From Arsukibacterium sp. MJ3 (GTDB lineage Bacteria > Pseudomonadota > Gammaproteobacteria > Enterobacterales > Alteromonadaceae), in assembly GCF_000987765.1 (NCBI RefSeq), contig NZ_LAHP01000002.1, positions 186,001 through 250,000 on the forward strand: 64,000 nt of DNA, read 5' to 3'. The notes below the pieces were generated by a model. It made no database searches. It saw only the letters and a program-made list of their open reading frames with translations, and was not told the origin of the DNA. Both the position numbers and the translations under genes were made by a program. Below, piece after piece: positions 16,541 to 25,334 of the stretch; positions within the stretch are counted from its first letter, which is position 1, and each line of letters starts with the position of its first letter.

Positions 16541-19500
16541 TTAACGCCTTAGAGTAAATTTTTTCGACTGGTGTAGCTTATCACCTAATACCAGCATGCA
16601 GGGCGTTAAAAAAAGGGTAAGTAAAGTCGCAAAGGTTAAGCCGCCGGCAATGGCGCTGGATAACTGGGTCCACCACATGGTAGAGGGCGCGCCAAAGCCC
16701 AGGCTTGGCTCAAGCAGGTTAACGTTTACTGCCAGCACCATCGGCATTAAACCCAGCACCGTAGTCACCGAGGTCAGTAGTACCGGGCGTAAGCGCAAGC
16801 AGCCGGTTTCGAGCGCCGCTTCGGTTGCCGACATGCCGCTTTGCCGTAGCTGGTTAAAAGTGTCGATGAGTACGATATTGTTATTTACGACAATACCCGC
16901 CAAGCCAATAATACCCATACCCACCATAACAATACCAAAACTCTGGCCGTTCACCAGCAAACCCAGCAACACGCCGGCCGTTGAAAACACTATTGCTGAC
17001 AACACCAGCACGCTTTGATACCAGCTGTTGAATTGCACCAGCAAAATCATCAGCATTAAAAAGATAGCCGTGGCGAAGGCGCCGATTAAAAATGTCATGG
17101 CCTCTTGCTGATCAGCACTTTCACCCGCTGTTTTAACATTAACGTTGTCGGGCAACTGCATGTTACTGGCCAGCAGCGCCTGTAGACGCTCACTAACCTG
17201 AGCACCGGGTGCCAGATCGCTTTTTATGGTAACGGCGCGGTTGCCATCAATCCGCTTAATTACACTGGTTTTTGGCGCAGGTACCAGTGCTACAAAATTA
17301 CTTAGTGGCACCTGACCACGCGCAGTCTGAATGGTTAGCCGACCCAGTTGATCCAAAGAGCGCCACTGCTGAGGAAACCGCACCCGGATATCAACTTCAT
17401 CGCTGGCATATTCAGGCCGGAACTTCGCCAGTAGTAAGCCATTACTGACCATTTGTACCGCGTTACCCACGGTAAGTACATCGGCGCCAAAGCGGGCAGC
17501 GGCAGCACGGTCTACCTCAATGCGCCATTCAATACCGGGCAGACTGCGGTCATCTTCGATATCGACAAAACCGTCCATTTGCCCCATCTGGCTGATAATT
17601 GTGCTTACCGCCTGCTCGGTAGCGGCGGTATCCTCGCTGCTGACTTGCAACTCTATGGGTTTACCTCCCGCAGGGCCTTCTTGTTGCTGGCGGAATTCCA
17701 GAATAATGCCCGGAATATCATTGGTCAGCTCGCGCATCTCATCCAGAATGGCGGCTGCTTTGCGCCGCTCGAACCAGTCAATAAACTGAAACTGCAGAGT
17801 GCCAACCACATCAGGGGCTAGCTCGCCGCTACTGCTGGCGAGCGATCGGGCATATAGGGCTTTTACCTCGGCTAAACCCAGTAACCGCTGTTCTACCTGT
17901 TTAAGTAGCGCATCTTTTTCATAAATAGACATATCGCCACGGGCCCGGACCCACACCTGGGCCGACTCTGGTTCCACATCCGGAAAAAACTCCATGCCAT
18001 GGTTGAACTGACTGTAGGCTACGAATATAAGGGCCATAGCACCAAGCATTCCTGCCAGCGTGAGCACCGGATGGCGCAGTAACCGGCTTAGTAAGTTGCG
18101 ATACGCCTTGCCTGGCCGGCTGGCTTCGATTTGATGCGGCGCAGGCTTCGCCCGGCTGATGCCGCCCATTACCGGCAGGAAAATCAGCGCCATAAACAAG
18201 GATGCCAGTAAGCACAGGATCACGGTGGCGGGCAGATACTTCATAAATTGGCCAACAACACCGGGCCAAAATAGCAAAGGCATAAACACCACTACGGTGG
18301 TGGCAGTAGAGGCAATAATAGGCCAGGCCATGCGGCCGGCAGCATTGGCCCAGGCTTGTTTTGGCGGCTGACCTTCAGCAAGATTTCTGTCAGCCAGTTC
18401 ACTAACTACTACAGCGCCGTCGACCAGCATGCCGGCAACCAGAATAAGCGCGAATAGCACGATAATATTCATGGTAAAGCCCAGCGCAAAAATCATCAGA
18501 ATACCGGCAAAAAAGGCGCCAGGAATGGTAATACCCACCAGTATTGCTGAGCGCACGCCCATCGTCGCGACAATTAGAATTAGTACCAGCACCACCGCGG
18601 TCAACACATTGTTCAGCAGATCTGACAGCATGTTTTTCACTTCTTTGGACTGGTCCATAATGTAGTTAATGTGCATACCGTCCGGAAACTGGCTGCTGGC
18701 TTGTTCTATTAACGCTTTGGTTTGCGCAATAGTAGAAATAATATTGGCGCCAGAGCGCTTTTTAACTTCGAGTACCACCGCAGGCTGGCCGTTAATACGG
18801 GCAAAACCCAGTGGATCTTTAAAGCTACGATTGATGGTGGCGACATCGCCAAAGGTAATAACCGTATCGCCAGCCACTTTAATGGGCATAGACATAACAT
18901 CAGCTAAATTTTCAATAACCCCGGGTACTTTCATGGCGAAACGGCCGGCACCGGTATCTAAGCTGCCGGCAGCTACCAGCCGGTTATTATTGGATACCAG
19001 GCTGAATAATTGCTGATAATCCAGGCCATAGCCTTGCAGTACCTGCGGGTCGACTACAATTTCCAGCATGTCTTCGCGATCGCCTCCAATATCAACTTCC
19101 AGCACCTCGGGAATGGCTTCGATATTTTCTTGCAGCTCGCGGGCAATATACACCAGCTGGCTTTCTGAAATTGGCCCGGATAAACCAACCGATAATACCG
19201 GGAATAGGCCGACATTTATTTCATTTACGGTCGGTTCATCGGCCTCACTAGGCAGTTTGGCCCGGGCAGCGTCCACTTTAACCCGCACATCGGCCAGGGC
19301 CTGATCAGCATTAAAGCCGGCATCAAACTCCAGCATTACTGAGGCATAGCCTTCGCTGGCGGTTGACGTCATTTTTTTAATGCCTTCCAGGGATCGCAGT
19401 TCATGCTCCATCGGCCGCACCAGCAAACGCTCGCCATCTTCCGGGCTAATGCCATCAAGCGACATTGAGACGTACATCATGGGAATCGCCACGTCGGGGT

Positions 19501-19612
19501 TGGCTTCTTTGGGAATAGTGTGATAAGCCGCAATACCGGCAATAAACAAAAACAGCAGCAGCATTAAGCTGGCACGGCTTCGGCTAATCGCGGCCTGAAT
19601 AATGGTATTCAT
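16541..19612 (-). CDS. RND-family efflux permease (HAE1-like)
   Basis: This is a 1023-residue resistance-nodulation-division permease with the usual 12 transmembrane helices and two large periplasmic loops. The start MNTIIQAAISRSRASLML, the early ANPDVAIPMMYV, and the helix-4 block VAGMLVDGAVVVSELADRN with its conserved acidic residues are characteristic. It pairs with the periplasmic adaptor encoded just upstream (ATGA overlap of 4 bases) to export hydrophobic or amphipathic compounds through a TolC-type channel, which must be encoded elsewhere. It belongs to the group of acriflavin-resistance-like transporters in which permease and adaptor form a two-gene operon. Substrate unknown. Confidence 0.93.
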   Translation of the reverse strand: MNTIIQAAISRSRASLMLLLFLFIAGIAAYHTIPKEANPDVAIPMMYVSMSLDGISPEDGERLLVRPMEHELRSLEGIKKMTSTASEGYASVMLEFDAGFNADQALADVRVKVDAARAKLPSEADEPTVNEINVGLFPVLSVGLSGPISESQLVYIARELQENIEAIPEVLEVDIGGDREDMLEIVVDPQVLQGYGLDYQQLFSLVSNNNRLVAAGSLDTGAGRFAMKVPGVIENLADVMSMPIKVAGDTVITFGDVATINRSFKDPLGFARINGQPAVVLEVKKRSGANIISTIAQTKALIEQASSQFPDGMHINYIMDQSKEVKNMLSDLLNNVLTAVVLVLILIVATMGVRSAILVGITIPGAFFAGILMIFALGFTMNIIVLFALILVAGMLVDGAVVVSELADRNLAEGQPPKQAWANAAGRMAWPIIASTATTVVVFMPLLFWPGVVGQFMKYLPATVILCLLASLFMALIFLPVMGGISRAKPAPHQIEASRPGKAYRNLLSRLLRHPVLTLAGMLGAMALIFVAYSQFNHGMEFFPDVEPESAQVWVRARGDMSIYEKDALLKQVEQRLLGLAEVKALYARSLASSSGELAPDVVGTLQFQFIDWFERRKAAAILDEMRELTNDIPGIILEFRQQQEGPAGGKPIELQVSSEDTAATEQAVSTIISQMGQMDGFVDIEDDRSLPGIEWRIEVDRAAAARFGADVLTVGNAVQMVSNGLLLAKFRPEYASDEVDIRVRFPQQWRSLDQLGRLTIQTARGQVPLSNFVALVPAPKTSVIKRIDGNRAVTIKSDLAPGAQVSERLQALLASNMQLPDNVNVKTAGESADQQEAMTFLIGAFATAIFLMLMILLVQFNSWYQSVLVLSAIVFSTAGVLLGLLVNGQSFGIVMVGMGIIGLAGIVVNNNIVLIDTFNQLRQSGMSATEAALETGCLRLRPVLLTSVTTVLGLMPMVLAVNVNLLEPSLGFGAPSTMWWTQLSSAIAGGLTFATLLTLFLTPCMLVLGDKLHQSKKFTLRR

Positions 19613-20697
19613 GGCCTGGTTCCCTGAGCCTGCGATTCAACCCGCACTGTGTCACCGGTTTTGACAAAGCCCGCACCCTGAGTAATTAGCCGGGCCCGTG
19701 CCGGTAAACCGCTAACCCGAGCACCCTCGTTGTTAGCACTTAAAATGTGCACCGGGTAAAACACTACTTGTTGTTGCTCGTCTACCACCGATACCCCAAG
19801 TTTGCCGGTATTATCCAAGCTAAGCAGTGCCGGTGAAATTAGATGGGCTGGCACCGGGGGCAGTTGCACGGTAACAGTTGCACTGCCGCCCGCAACGCGC
19901 AGCAACTGCGGGTTAGCCACCGTGACTTCAATATAAAAGCTGCGGGTGTCGGTATCGGCAGCAAAGCTGATAAAACTTAGCGTGCCGCTAAGTTCTCTAC
20001 CATCAAGCAAGCGCAGCGTTACGTTTTGGCCCTCTGTTAATGCCTTAACCTGTTGCTGCGGGATCTGGGCGGTAACTTTTAACTTATCTATCTGCACCAG
20101 GCTTAGTAATTCAGTGCCAATTTGCACCATATCTCCTACCTCGACATAACGGCGATCGACCACGCCGTCAAAAGGCGCTTCAGGTTCAATCTGCTGTAAT
20201 GCCAGCCTGGCATGTTCAAATTCTGCTTCGGCTTTTGCCAATTCGCTTTGCAGCCGGGTAAGATCTGTTGTAGATAAAAACTGCGATTTGCTCAGCGCGC
20301 GGGCGCTGGCCAGCTCGTCCTGTCTTAAGGTTAGAATGGCTTTAGCTTGCGCCAATAACGCGCTGCGCCCCTCGTCAGATAAACGCAGAAACTTATCACC
20401 CTGCGAAACCCTTTCGCCTTGCTCTGTTAGTACCTCGGTTACCGTGCCGGCTCGCTGTGATTTAATGCTGACACTACGCCAGGGCAACACCTGACCCTGA
20501 GCTACCTCAGTTAATTGATAGGGTTTTGCTTCAGACCAGCGGGTTTCTACCAGCGGCAGTTGTTGTTCTGCAAGTTGTTGTTTAGCCGGTACCTGCTTTT
20601 TTGCACGGTAGTTGTCGCCACTAAGTAACCAGAACAGCAAGGCTAATGCCAACACAACGGCAATAATGACGGGAGAGGCAGCGAACTTTTTAAACAT
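19609..20697 (-). CDS. RND efflux periplasmic adaptor (membrane fusion protein)
   Basis: This 362-residue HlyD/AcrA-type adaptor is anchored by an N-terminal helix (SPVIIAVVLALALLFWLL). It has a lipoyl half-motif around QRAGTVTEVLTEQGERVSQG, an alpha-hairpin rich in Ala, Glu and Gln (about residues 125-165), the second lipoyl segment APFDGVVDRRYVEVGD, then beta-barrel and membrane-proximal domains. The frame opens upstream, but AAGGAT five bases before the ATG at 20697 sets the start. It overlaps the permease gene by four bases. No local regulator gene adjoins this operon; instead a decayed old yellow enzyme gene lies upstream. Confidence 0.9.
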   Translation of the reverse strand: MFKKFAASPVIIAVVLALALLFWLLSGDNYRAKKQVPAKQQLAEQQLPLVETRWSEAKPYQLTEVAQGQVLPWRSVSIKSQRAGTVTEVLTEQGERVSQGDKFLRLSDEGRSALLAQAKAILTLRQDELASARALSKSQFLSTTDLTRLQSELAKAEAEFEHARLALQQIEPEAPFDGVVDRRYVEVGDMVQIGTELLSLVQIDKLKVTAQIPQQQVKALTEGQNVTLRLLDGRELSGTLSFISFAADTDTRSFYIEVTVANPQLLRVAGGSATVTVQLPPVPAHLISPALLSLDNTGKLGVSVVDEQQQVVFYPVHILSANNEGARVSGLPARARLITQGAGFVKTGDTVRVESQAQGTRP

Positions 20698-20921
20698 GAA
20701 CGATCCTTGACGATAGCGGTAAAAAATGGCGAACTTGCAGTAGTAAAATATACCTACATGGATGAATGTCAGCAAGTTAAGAACTGTAACCAAATATAGC
20801 CTGTCTGCATTGCAACAACGAATACACTTTGCCCGGCACTTGTGTTTTGTGGTCAGCAGACCAATTAATTCAGTCAGTTACCCGGCGCCTTTTCTGCCGG
20901 TAGTGTTTATCAGTTAACCTG

Positions 20922-21409
20922 CAGGATGGCAGCAATAAACGCACCGATCAATTTGGCGGTAGCACTGAAAACCGCGCGCGTTTAATGTTGCAAGTAACCG
21001 ATGTGGTAGTAGCCGTGTGGGTATGCATTTAGCGCCCAGAGCCGATGCGCATAGCATGGGTGACTCACAGCGCAGTGATACCTTTGGTTATCTGGTGCAA
21101 CAGCTGGACAAGCGTAAAATTGCGTTTATTTGCTCCCGTGAAGCGCAGGGCGCTGACAGCCTCGGGCCAAAACTAAAACAATTATTCGGCGGCGTATACA
21201 TTACCAATGAGAAGTTTGACAAAGCCAGTGCCAACGCACTTATTGCCAGCGGTGATGCTGATGCGGTGGCCTTTGGTGTGCCTTATATTGCTAACCCGGA
21301 TCTAGTGACGCGTTTTGCTAGAGACGCTGCATTAAATTCGCCAAAACCTGAGTTATTTTATGGTGGTGGCGCGAAGGGCTACACTGATTACCCGGCACTT
21401 GCTGGCTAA
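20922..21409 (+). pseudogene. Old yellow enzyme (alkene reductase, NemA-like) remnant
   Basis: The sequence DGSNKRTDQFGGSTENRARL beginning near 20922 is the classic central motif of NemA-type FMN alkene reductases. The frame breaks near 21015 (a tag stop follows), and the protein continues one frame over as GMHLAPRADAHSMGD through ALIASGDADAVAFGVPYIAN to a stop at 21409. The N-terminal half of the enzyme is absent, including the FMN-site segments. This is therefore both truncated and frameshifted. It lies upstream of, and divergent from, the RND operon. Confidence 0.75.
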
Positions 21410-21436
21410 CCCCATCTAAGCATAACCATCATCGAT

Positions 21437-21468
21437 ACTGATACAAGCGCTGCTGCGCTTGTATCAGT
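21437..21468. terminator. Long perfect inverted repeat, probable bidirectional terminator
   Basis: A perfect 14-bp stem ACTGATACAAGCGC / GCGCTTGTATCAGT around a TGCT loop lies between the convergent OYE remnant and the 21498 gene. It has no long U-run, so termination may be weak. Confidence 0.6.
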
Positions 21469-21497
21469 TGTCTGCCAGAATGTTAGCTATATCGGTA

Positions 21498-22022
21498 TTA
21501 GCCATGGCAAGAGGCAAGGTAAGCGCTGCCGTCTTTGGCGGTAAAGCGTTTTTCACTACCACAGCCTTTTGTCAGCTGCTTGCCGCTTAACATACTGAAC
21601 CAGGGCTCGCTAGCGTGCTTAGCCTGCAGTTGAATATCGTCGATACCGGCGCAGTCTTTTTCGCCATTGCTACCATGACGGTTTAAAATAAGCTCGACGT
21701 GACGGCCCTGGTTTACCAGCACCAGTGATTCAGGTGCTTCACGATGGCCGCTAAGTGCCACAAACTGCGCCGGATGTTGCAGGCCGCTTTTTCTGCCATC
21801 GGCAAAAAATGCCAGTAAATGCTGAAAATACACCATATAACACACCACTTCTTGGTGTGAGCCCTGCGCCAGCGGAAAGGTTTTGTCTAAAAAGCCTTTA
21901 GAGTAATCAATAATTTGTTGCACGTGGCGCGCGTTCAGCTGATTAATGACATTTAGCTCGGTTGCCATCCAGGCGGTTTGGCTTGGCGTGGTGGTGCTGT
22001 GGTTTGATGCCAGTGTAGTCAT
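21498..22022 (-). CDS. Short protein resembling part of malate synthase, divergent from a DUF3612 regulator
   Basis: A 174-residue protein that starts at an ATG at 22022 with GAGGA seven bases upstream. Segments FLDKTFPLAQGSHQEVVCY, YFQHLLAFFADGRKSGLQHP and LVLVNQGRHVEL recall the non-catalytic beta-rich part of malate synthases. The catalytic TIM barrel and its Arg/Glu/Asp residues are absent, and the protein ends in AKDGSAYLASCHG. It is either a reduced, non-enzymatic paralogue or a remnant kept in frame. The intact ribosome site and open frame favour expression. Its divergent neighbour is a DUF3612 regulator, a family which from memory is linked to glyoxylate-cycle genes. The malate synthase link is from recall, without an alignment. 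Confidence 0.5.
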   Translation of the reverse strand: MTTLASNHSTTTPSQTAWMATELNVINQLNARHVQQIIDYSKGFLDKTFPLAQGSHQEVVCYMVYFQHLLAFFADGRKSGLQHPAQFVALSGHREAPESLVLVNQGRHVELILNRHGSNGEKDCAGIDDIQLQAKHASEPWFSMLSGKQLTKGCGSEKRFTAKDGSAYLASCHG

Positions 22023-22089
22023 ATTGTTATCCTCATCTTTGTCGGGTATTGGTAATCTCATTAAGCAGGCTTGGAATCCTGTTAGCGCA

Positions 22090-22142
22090 GCCACAGAGTG
22101 TCTGAGCGGATGCGCCAGCAGGAGCGAGTTGCTGTGGCGAGC
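22090..22142. repeat. Dispersed palindromic element, copy A
   Basis: Begins GCCACAGAGTGTCTGAGC and ends GTTGCTGTGGCGAGC, so the ends carry a GCCACAG/CTGTGGC inverted repeat. Related copies lie at 28634-28751 and 31731-31776. This copy sits in the leader between the malate-synthase-like gene and the DUF3612 regulator gene. Confidence 0.65.
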
Positions 22143-22246
22143 ACGGCAGGAATTGCAAGCCGTGCTCTTTGCAACTTCATTATTTGCCTTGCCATAATGA
22201 GCTTGTTGCTATCGGTTAAAAACTAGTCTAGGCTAAAAATTAGAAT

Positions 22247-22285
22247 AATTTCACAATAGAAATTTTACAGTGTGAATTTTACAAA
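22247..22285 (+). promoter_or_regulatory. Three 11-bp direct repeats at 14-bp spacing, probable operator
   Basis: AATTTCACAAT (22247), AATTTTACAGT (22261) and AATTTTACAAA (22275) recur at an exact 14-base period and run straight into the ATG of the DUF3612 regulator. They leave no Shine-Dalgarno. An inverted TTCACA...TGTGAA overlaps them. Autoregulation by the gene product is the simplest reading. Confidence 0.6.
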
Positions 22286-23797
22286 ATGAAAGCAAATAAA
22301 AGCCTGCTCAGAAAGTCACATTTTCTTGGTACTAAAATTAGAAACCTGAGAAAACGTAATAATTTAACCATGGACGATTTATCGACCCGTTGCATCCGGG
22401 TAAGTCCAGAGCAAGCGCCGTCGGTGTCTTACTTGTCGATGATTGAACGTGGTAAACGAACTCCCGGTATTGAAATGCTGCAGGTAATTGCCGAGGTATT
22501 TCAAAAAGAGCTGGAGTGGTTTCTTGATGGTGAAGATGCCGAGCAGGATTTAACGCCGCAAAAAGGCAGCCGCGGCGGCATTAGTGGTATGGCGCTGGAG
22601 CCAGGTTTTTTATTTTCAAATGACATTTTGCAAATAGCTATTCCTGAAATGCTGTCGCAAACCGGCACCAGCGGTAAACAATTTGCTCAGTTGCTTATCC
22701 GGGCGCATCAGGAACACAATCAGAATCATTTTCCTGAGTTGGAGCGTGCGGCAGAAGAGGTAGGCCAGAAGCGCATGCCACTGACGGTTGCCGAATTGCT
22801 GGCAATAATAAAACAACTTGGTTTAAGCGTAATTTGGTTTAAAGAGCCACCAAAAGAGCTGCTGGACGAATTGGGCGTGTTATCGAAAAACGTTGCTACC
22901 TCGTTTTTTACGCCACCAGGTACATTACATTTAAACCTGCTGCTGCAGGACTTTCCTACCCGCTTAAAATATGAGTTAGCGGTGCATATTGGCCATGCGG
23001 TGCTGCATAACAAAGATGGCGTAAAAAGTAGCATGACCGTGGGCGGCACGCATGATGATGATATGTCGCAATCGACCGATGTGCAGCCACAGGATATTTT
23101 GCATGCCTGGCGTGATTTTGAATCCAGTTTTTTTGCCGGAGCATTACTGTGCCCGAAGCTACCGTTTCGCCAGTTACTAGACCGGCATGGTTATGAAATA
23201 AGTACGCACAATCAGGCAGGGGTGTCGGCGTCGGTGGCCATGCGCCGCATGACAGCCGTGTCGCCCTATGCCCACTGGCATTATTTCGATGCCTATACTC
23301 CCGGTAAGTTAAAAGCGGTGTATCGTGGCAATGGTATTCCGCTGCCGTGGGGCAATATGCGCCAGGTGCAAGATCCGTGTCAGCACTGGGCGGTATTTCG
23401 GATGTTTGACGTGGAGGGCGTGGCCAGTTCTGCTCAGTTGTCGTTGTTAGATGTAAATGGTAAACCACGAATTTATTGTTGTGAGTCAACCAAGGTAAGC
23501 GATTTAGCCGGTAATAAGCATGTGTTATGCGCGGGCATCGACTTAAATCCGGCCCTGCTGGCACAAGGGCTAGACGCTGATGCCATGGCCGGCGAGCTAA
23601 AACAGCTGTGTGTTAATAGTGCAGGTGGTGCAAAAGTGCCAAAAGCCATTCAAACCGCGTTAACCAGCGTGGCGCATATTCTGAATATTAACTGGGTGGC
23701 GCGCAGTTTAACCAAGCCAGCGCAACTTATTTGCGCCCGTGGTAACAGTTGCCCGCGCCACCCAGGCTGTTATCAATGTAAGCAGACGGGTGAATAA
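22286..23797 (+). CDS. XRE-type regulator with DUF3612 domain (RamB/ScfR-like)
   Basis: This 503-residue protein begins with a Cro/CI helix-turn-helix (about residues 13-75, KIRNLRKRNNLTMDDLS ... YLSMIERGKRTPGIEML) joined to a long C-terminal region with a short-chain-fatty-acid-regulator-like architecture: an IrrE-like metal-protease-type segment with ELAVHIGHAVLHNK around residue 230, then a DUF3612-type domain ending in a Cys-rich tail, CARGNSCPRHPGCYQC. Relatives such as RamB control glyoxylate and acetate metabolism. The start has no ribosome-binding site; the operator-like repeats end at the ATG, so translation may be leaderless or the start may be weak. It is divergent from the malate-synthase-like short gene. 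Confidence 0.8.
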   Translation: MKANKSLLRKSHFLGTKIRNLRKRNNLTMDDLSTRCIRVSPEQAPSVSYLSMIERGKRTPGIEMLQVIAEVFQKELEWFLDGEDAEQDLTPQKGSRGGISGMALEPGFLFSNDILQIAIPEMLSQTGTSGKQFAQLLIRAHQEHNQNHFPELERAAEEVGQKRMPLTVAELLAIIKQLGLSVIWFKEPPKELLDELGVLSKNVATSFFTPPGTLHLNLLLQDFPTRLKYELAVHIGHAVLHNKDGVKSSMTVGGTHDDDMSQSTDVQPQDILHAWRDFESSFFAGALLCPKLPFRQLLDRHGYEISTHNQAGVSASVAMRRMTAVSPYAHWHYFDAYTPGKLKAVYRGNGIPLPWGNMRQVQDPCQHWAVFRMFDVEGVASSAQLSLLDVNGKPRIYCCESTKVSDLAGNKHVLCAGIDLNPALLAQGLDADAMAGELKQLCVNSAGGAKVPKAIQTALTSVAHILNINWVARSLTKPAQLICARGNSCPRHPGCYQCKQTGE

Positions 23798-23799
23798 GC

Positions 23800-24294
23800 T
23801 TAACGTTTATTGCCCGCCAATAACTGCATGTTTTCATCCAGTAAGCTTACCAGTAACGCCTTGCCGTGGGCATCTATCCGAAATTGACCATAGCGCGCTT
23901 GCTCGTAAATGGCGCCAGTGCCTTCGGCAAAAAAGAAACCATTAGGGCCAATGCTTGGCCTGCCGTTATGCTGGCGCAACAACACGGCGATTACATTAGG
24001 TTCAGCAGTAAGGTTATTAGAAAGGCTATGCAGACTAGTTAGTTGGTCGGCATCAATATTAAGCCAGGCATATTTATAGTGTGTTGCGTCATCTGTCAGT
24101 ACACGGTCAATAGCAAATGCCAGCGCCATATAGTCTCCCTGCATAATAGAGCGTGGGTCTACCGGTGCCAGTTCAATAGTCACCAGCAGCCCGGTTTTCA
24201 ATGTCTTTTCAAACTGCCAAATTGCATTTGCGGCAACTGCTAAAATAAACAATACGGCGCCGGCAATGGCGAGCCGATGTAAACTTTTGGTCAT
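23800..24294 (-). CDS. GDYXXLXY domain protein
   Basis: A 164-residue protein with one N-terminal transmembrane helix (LAIAGAVLFILAVAANAI) and the defining motif SIMQGDYMALAFAI near residue 50, from which the GDYXXLXY family is named, with an extracytoplasmic remainder. The family occurs at the end of operons with DUF2157 and DUF4401 membrane proteins, exactly as here; the upstream gene overlaps it by four bases (ATGA). Function is not established. It converges on the DUF3612 regulator with only two bases between the stops. Confidence 0.85.
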   Translation of the reverse strand: MTKSLHRLAIAGAVLFILAVAANAIWQFEKTLKTGLLVTIELAPVDPRSIMQGDYMALAFAIDRVLTDDATHYKYAWLNIDADQLTSLHSLSNNLTAEPNVIAVLLRQHNGRPSIGPNGFFFAEGTGAIYEQARYGQFRIDAHGKALLVSLLDENMQLLAGNKR

Positions 24295-25334
24295 ATAACT
24301 CTCCGCTGATAGCGCTGCAGCACATACCAGGCTGCCAGCAATACCATACCGCTAACAGCCAATAGCGCGGACTTATGTAATAAATTAAGCTGCAGGCTGT
24401 AATAAAACTGGCCGACAGCAAATAACATACTTAGCAGGCATAACGCATACCAGCGGGTACTGCAGCCGTAAAAGCAAGCTAATAGCAGTGCGCTACTTAC
24501 CAGTAAACCTGATGCTGGATAGAGCAACACGCAAAGGATTACCGTGCTGGTGAGCAGCAGGATCCGCTGCGTTACAGCAACAGCGCGGCTGAGCCAAAAT
24601 ACCGTTGACAGCAACAGTACGCTGCCAAGCGCGCTATACAGTGCCTGCGCTAACATTAGTCTATCGTTTAACCAGTTACTGCTGTCAACGATAAGCAAGC
24701 ACTGACCCAATAAGGTCAGGATCAGGCCTGCCAGTGTCATAATTTCTAGCAGGCTTTTTAGTGTTGCGGCATAGGCTAAACCCGCCCATTGCACTCTGCT
24801 GCACCACAAAAACACAGCAACAGCAGCCAACAGATTACTGACAACGGCGATTAATGGTGCAGAGCTAATAAGCGATAGCAGACAGAGCAGAGCGATACTT
24901 AAGCTAACCCGCTGATGCAACTGGTTAAGGGGACTAAATAGTAATAATCCGCTGATAACCGCGCAGGCATAGCGAGGCGCTTCATCGCCATACCCCAACC
25001 AGCTATATACGGCATACGCCAGTAAACCTTGACCAGCCAAGGCTACAGCTACTGACATATGTTGCAGGAATTCCTGTATTCTGGTGACTAACCAGATAGC
25101 TCCGACCAGCAGTAACAGGCCAACGGTTAGGTGCACGGTAATATTATCTGCCAGCGCCAGTATTGGGCCAATAAAGGCACTGATAATCAGTATAGAGGCT
25201 ACCCAAGCGGCGCCCCCTAGCAACAGGTGTAACCACCAAGGGCTGCTCTGCTGACGTAGTTGCTGCATTGCTGCGTGATCAATAATACCGGTATGTGCTA
25301 ATTGCTCGGTAGTTGAGACTAACAGGCTATTCAT
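24291..25334 (-). CDS. DUF4401 polytopic membrane protein
   Basis: A 347-residue hydrophobic protein with roughly ten predicted transmembrane helices and a short soluble N-terminus. The placement between DUF2157 and GDYXXLXY genes with four-base overlaps on both sides, and the composition, identify it as the DUF4401 component of this trio. There are no catalytic motifs visible. Function is unknown; the three proteins probably form one membrane complex. Confidence 0.85.
   Translation of the reverse strand: MNSLLVSTTEQLAHTGIIDHAAMQQLRQQSSPWWLHLLLGGAAWVASILIISAFIGPILALADNITVHLTVGLLLLVGAIWLVTRIQEFLQHMSVAVALAGQGLLAYAVYSWLGYGDEAPRYACAVISGLLLFSPLNQLHQRVSLSIALLCLLSLISSAPLIAVVSNLLAAVAVFLWCSRVQWAGLAYAATLKSLLEIMTLAGLILTLLGQCLLIVDSSNWLNDRLMLAQALYSALGSVLLLSTVFWLSRAVAVTQRILLLTSTVILCVLLYPASGLLVSSALLLACFYGCSTRWYALCLLSMLFAVGQFYYSLQLNLLHKSALLAVSGMVLLAAWYVLQRYQRRVI

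Noticed and set aside
18429-19016. Plus-strand open frames within the RND permease gene
   Set aside because: They are frame shadows of the permease; the minus-strand protein is fully conserved.
22956-23564. 202-aa minus-strand open frame inside the DUF3612 gene
   Set aside because: Antisense shadow of a well-supported gene, with atypical composition rich in His, Arg and Pro.
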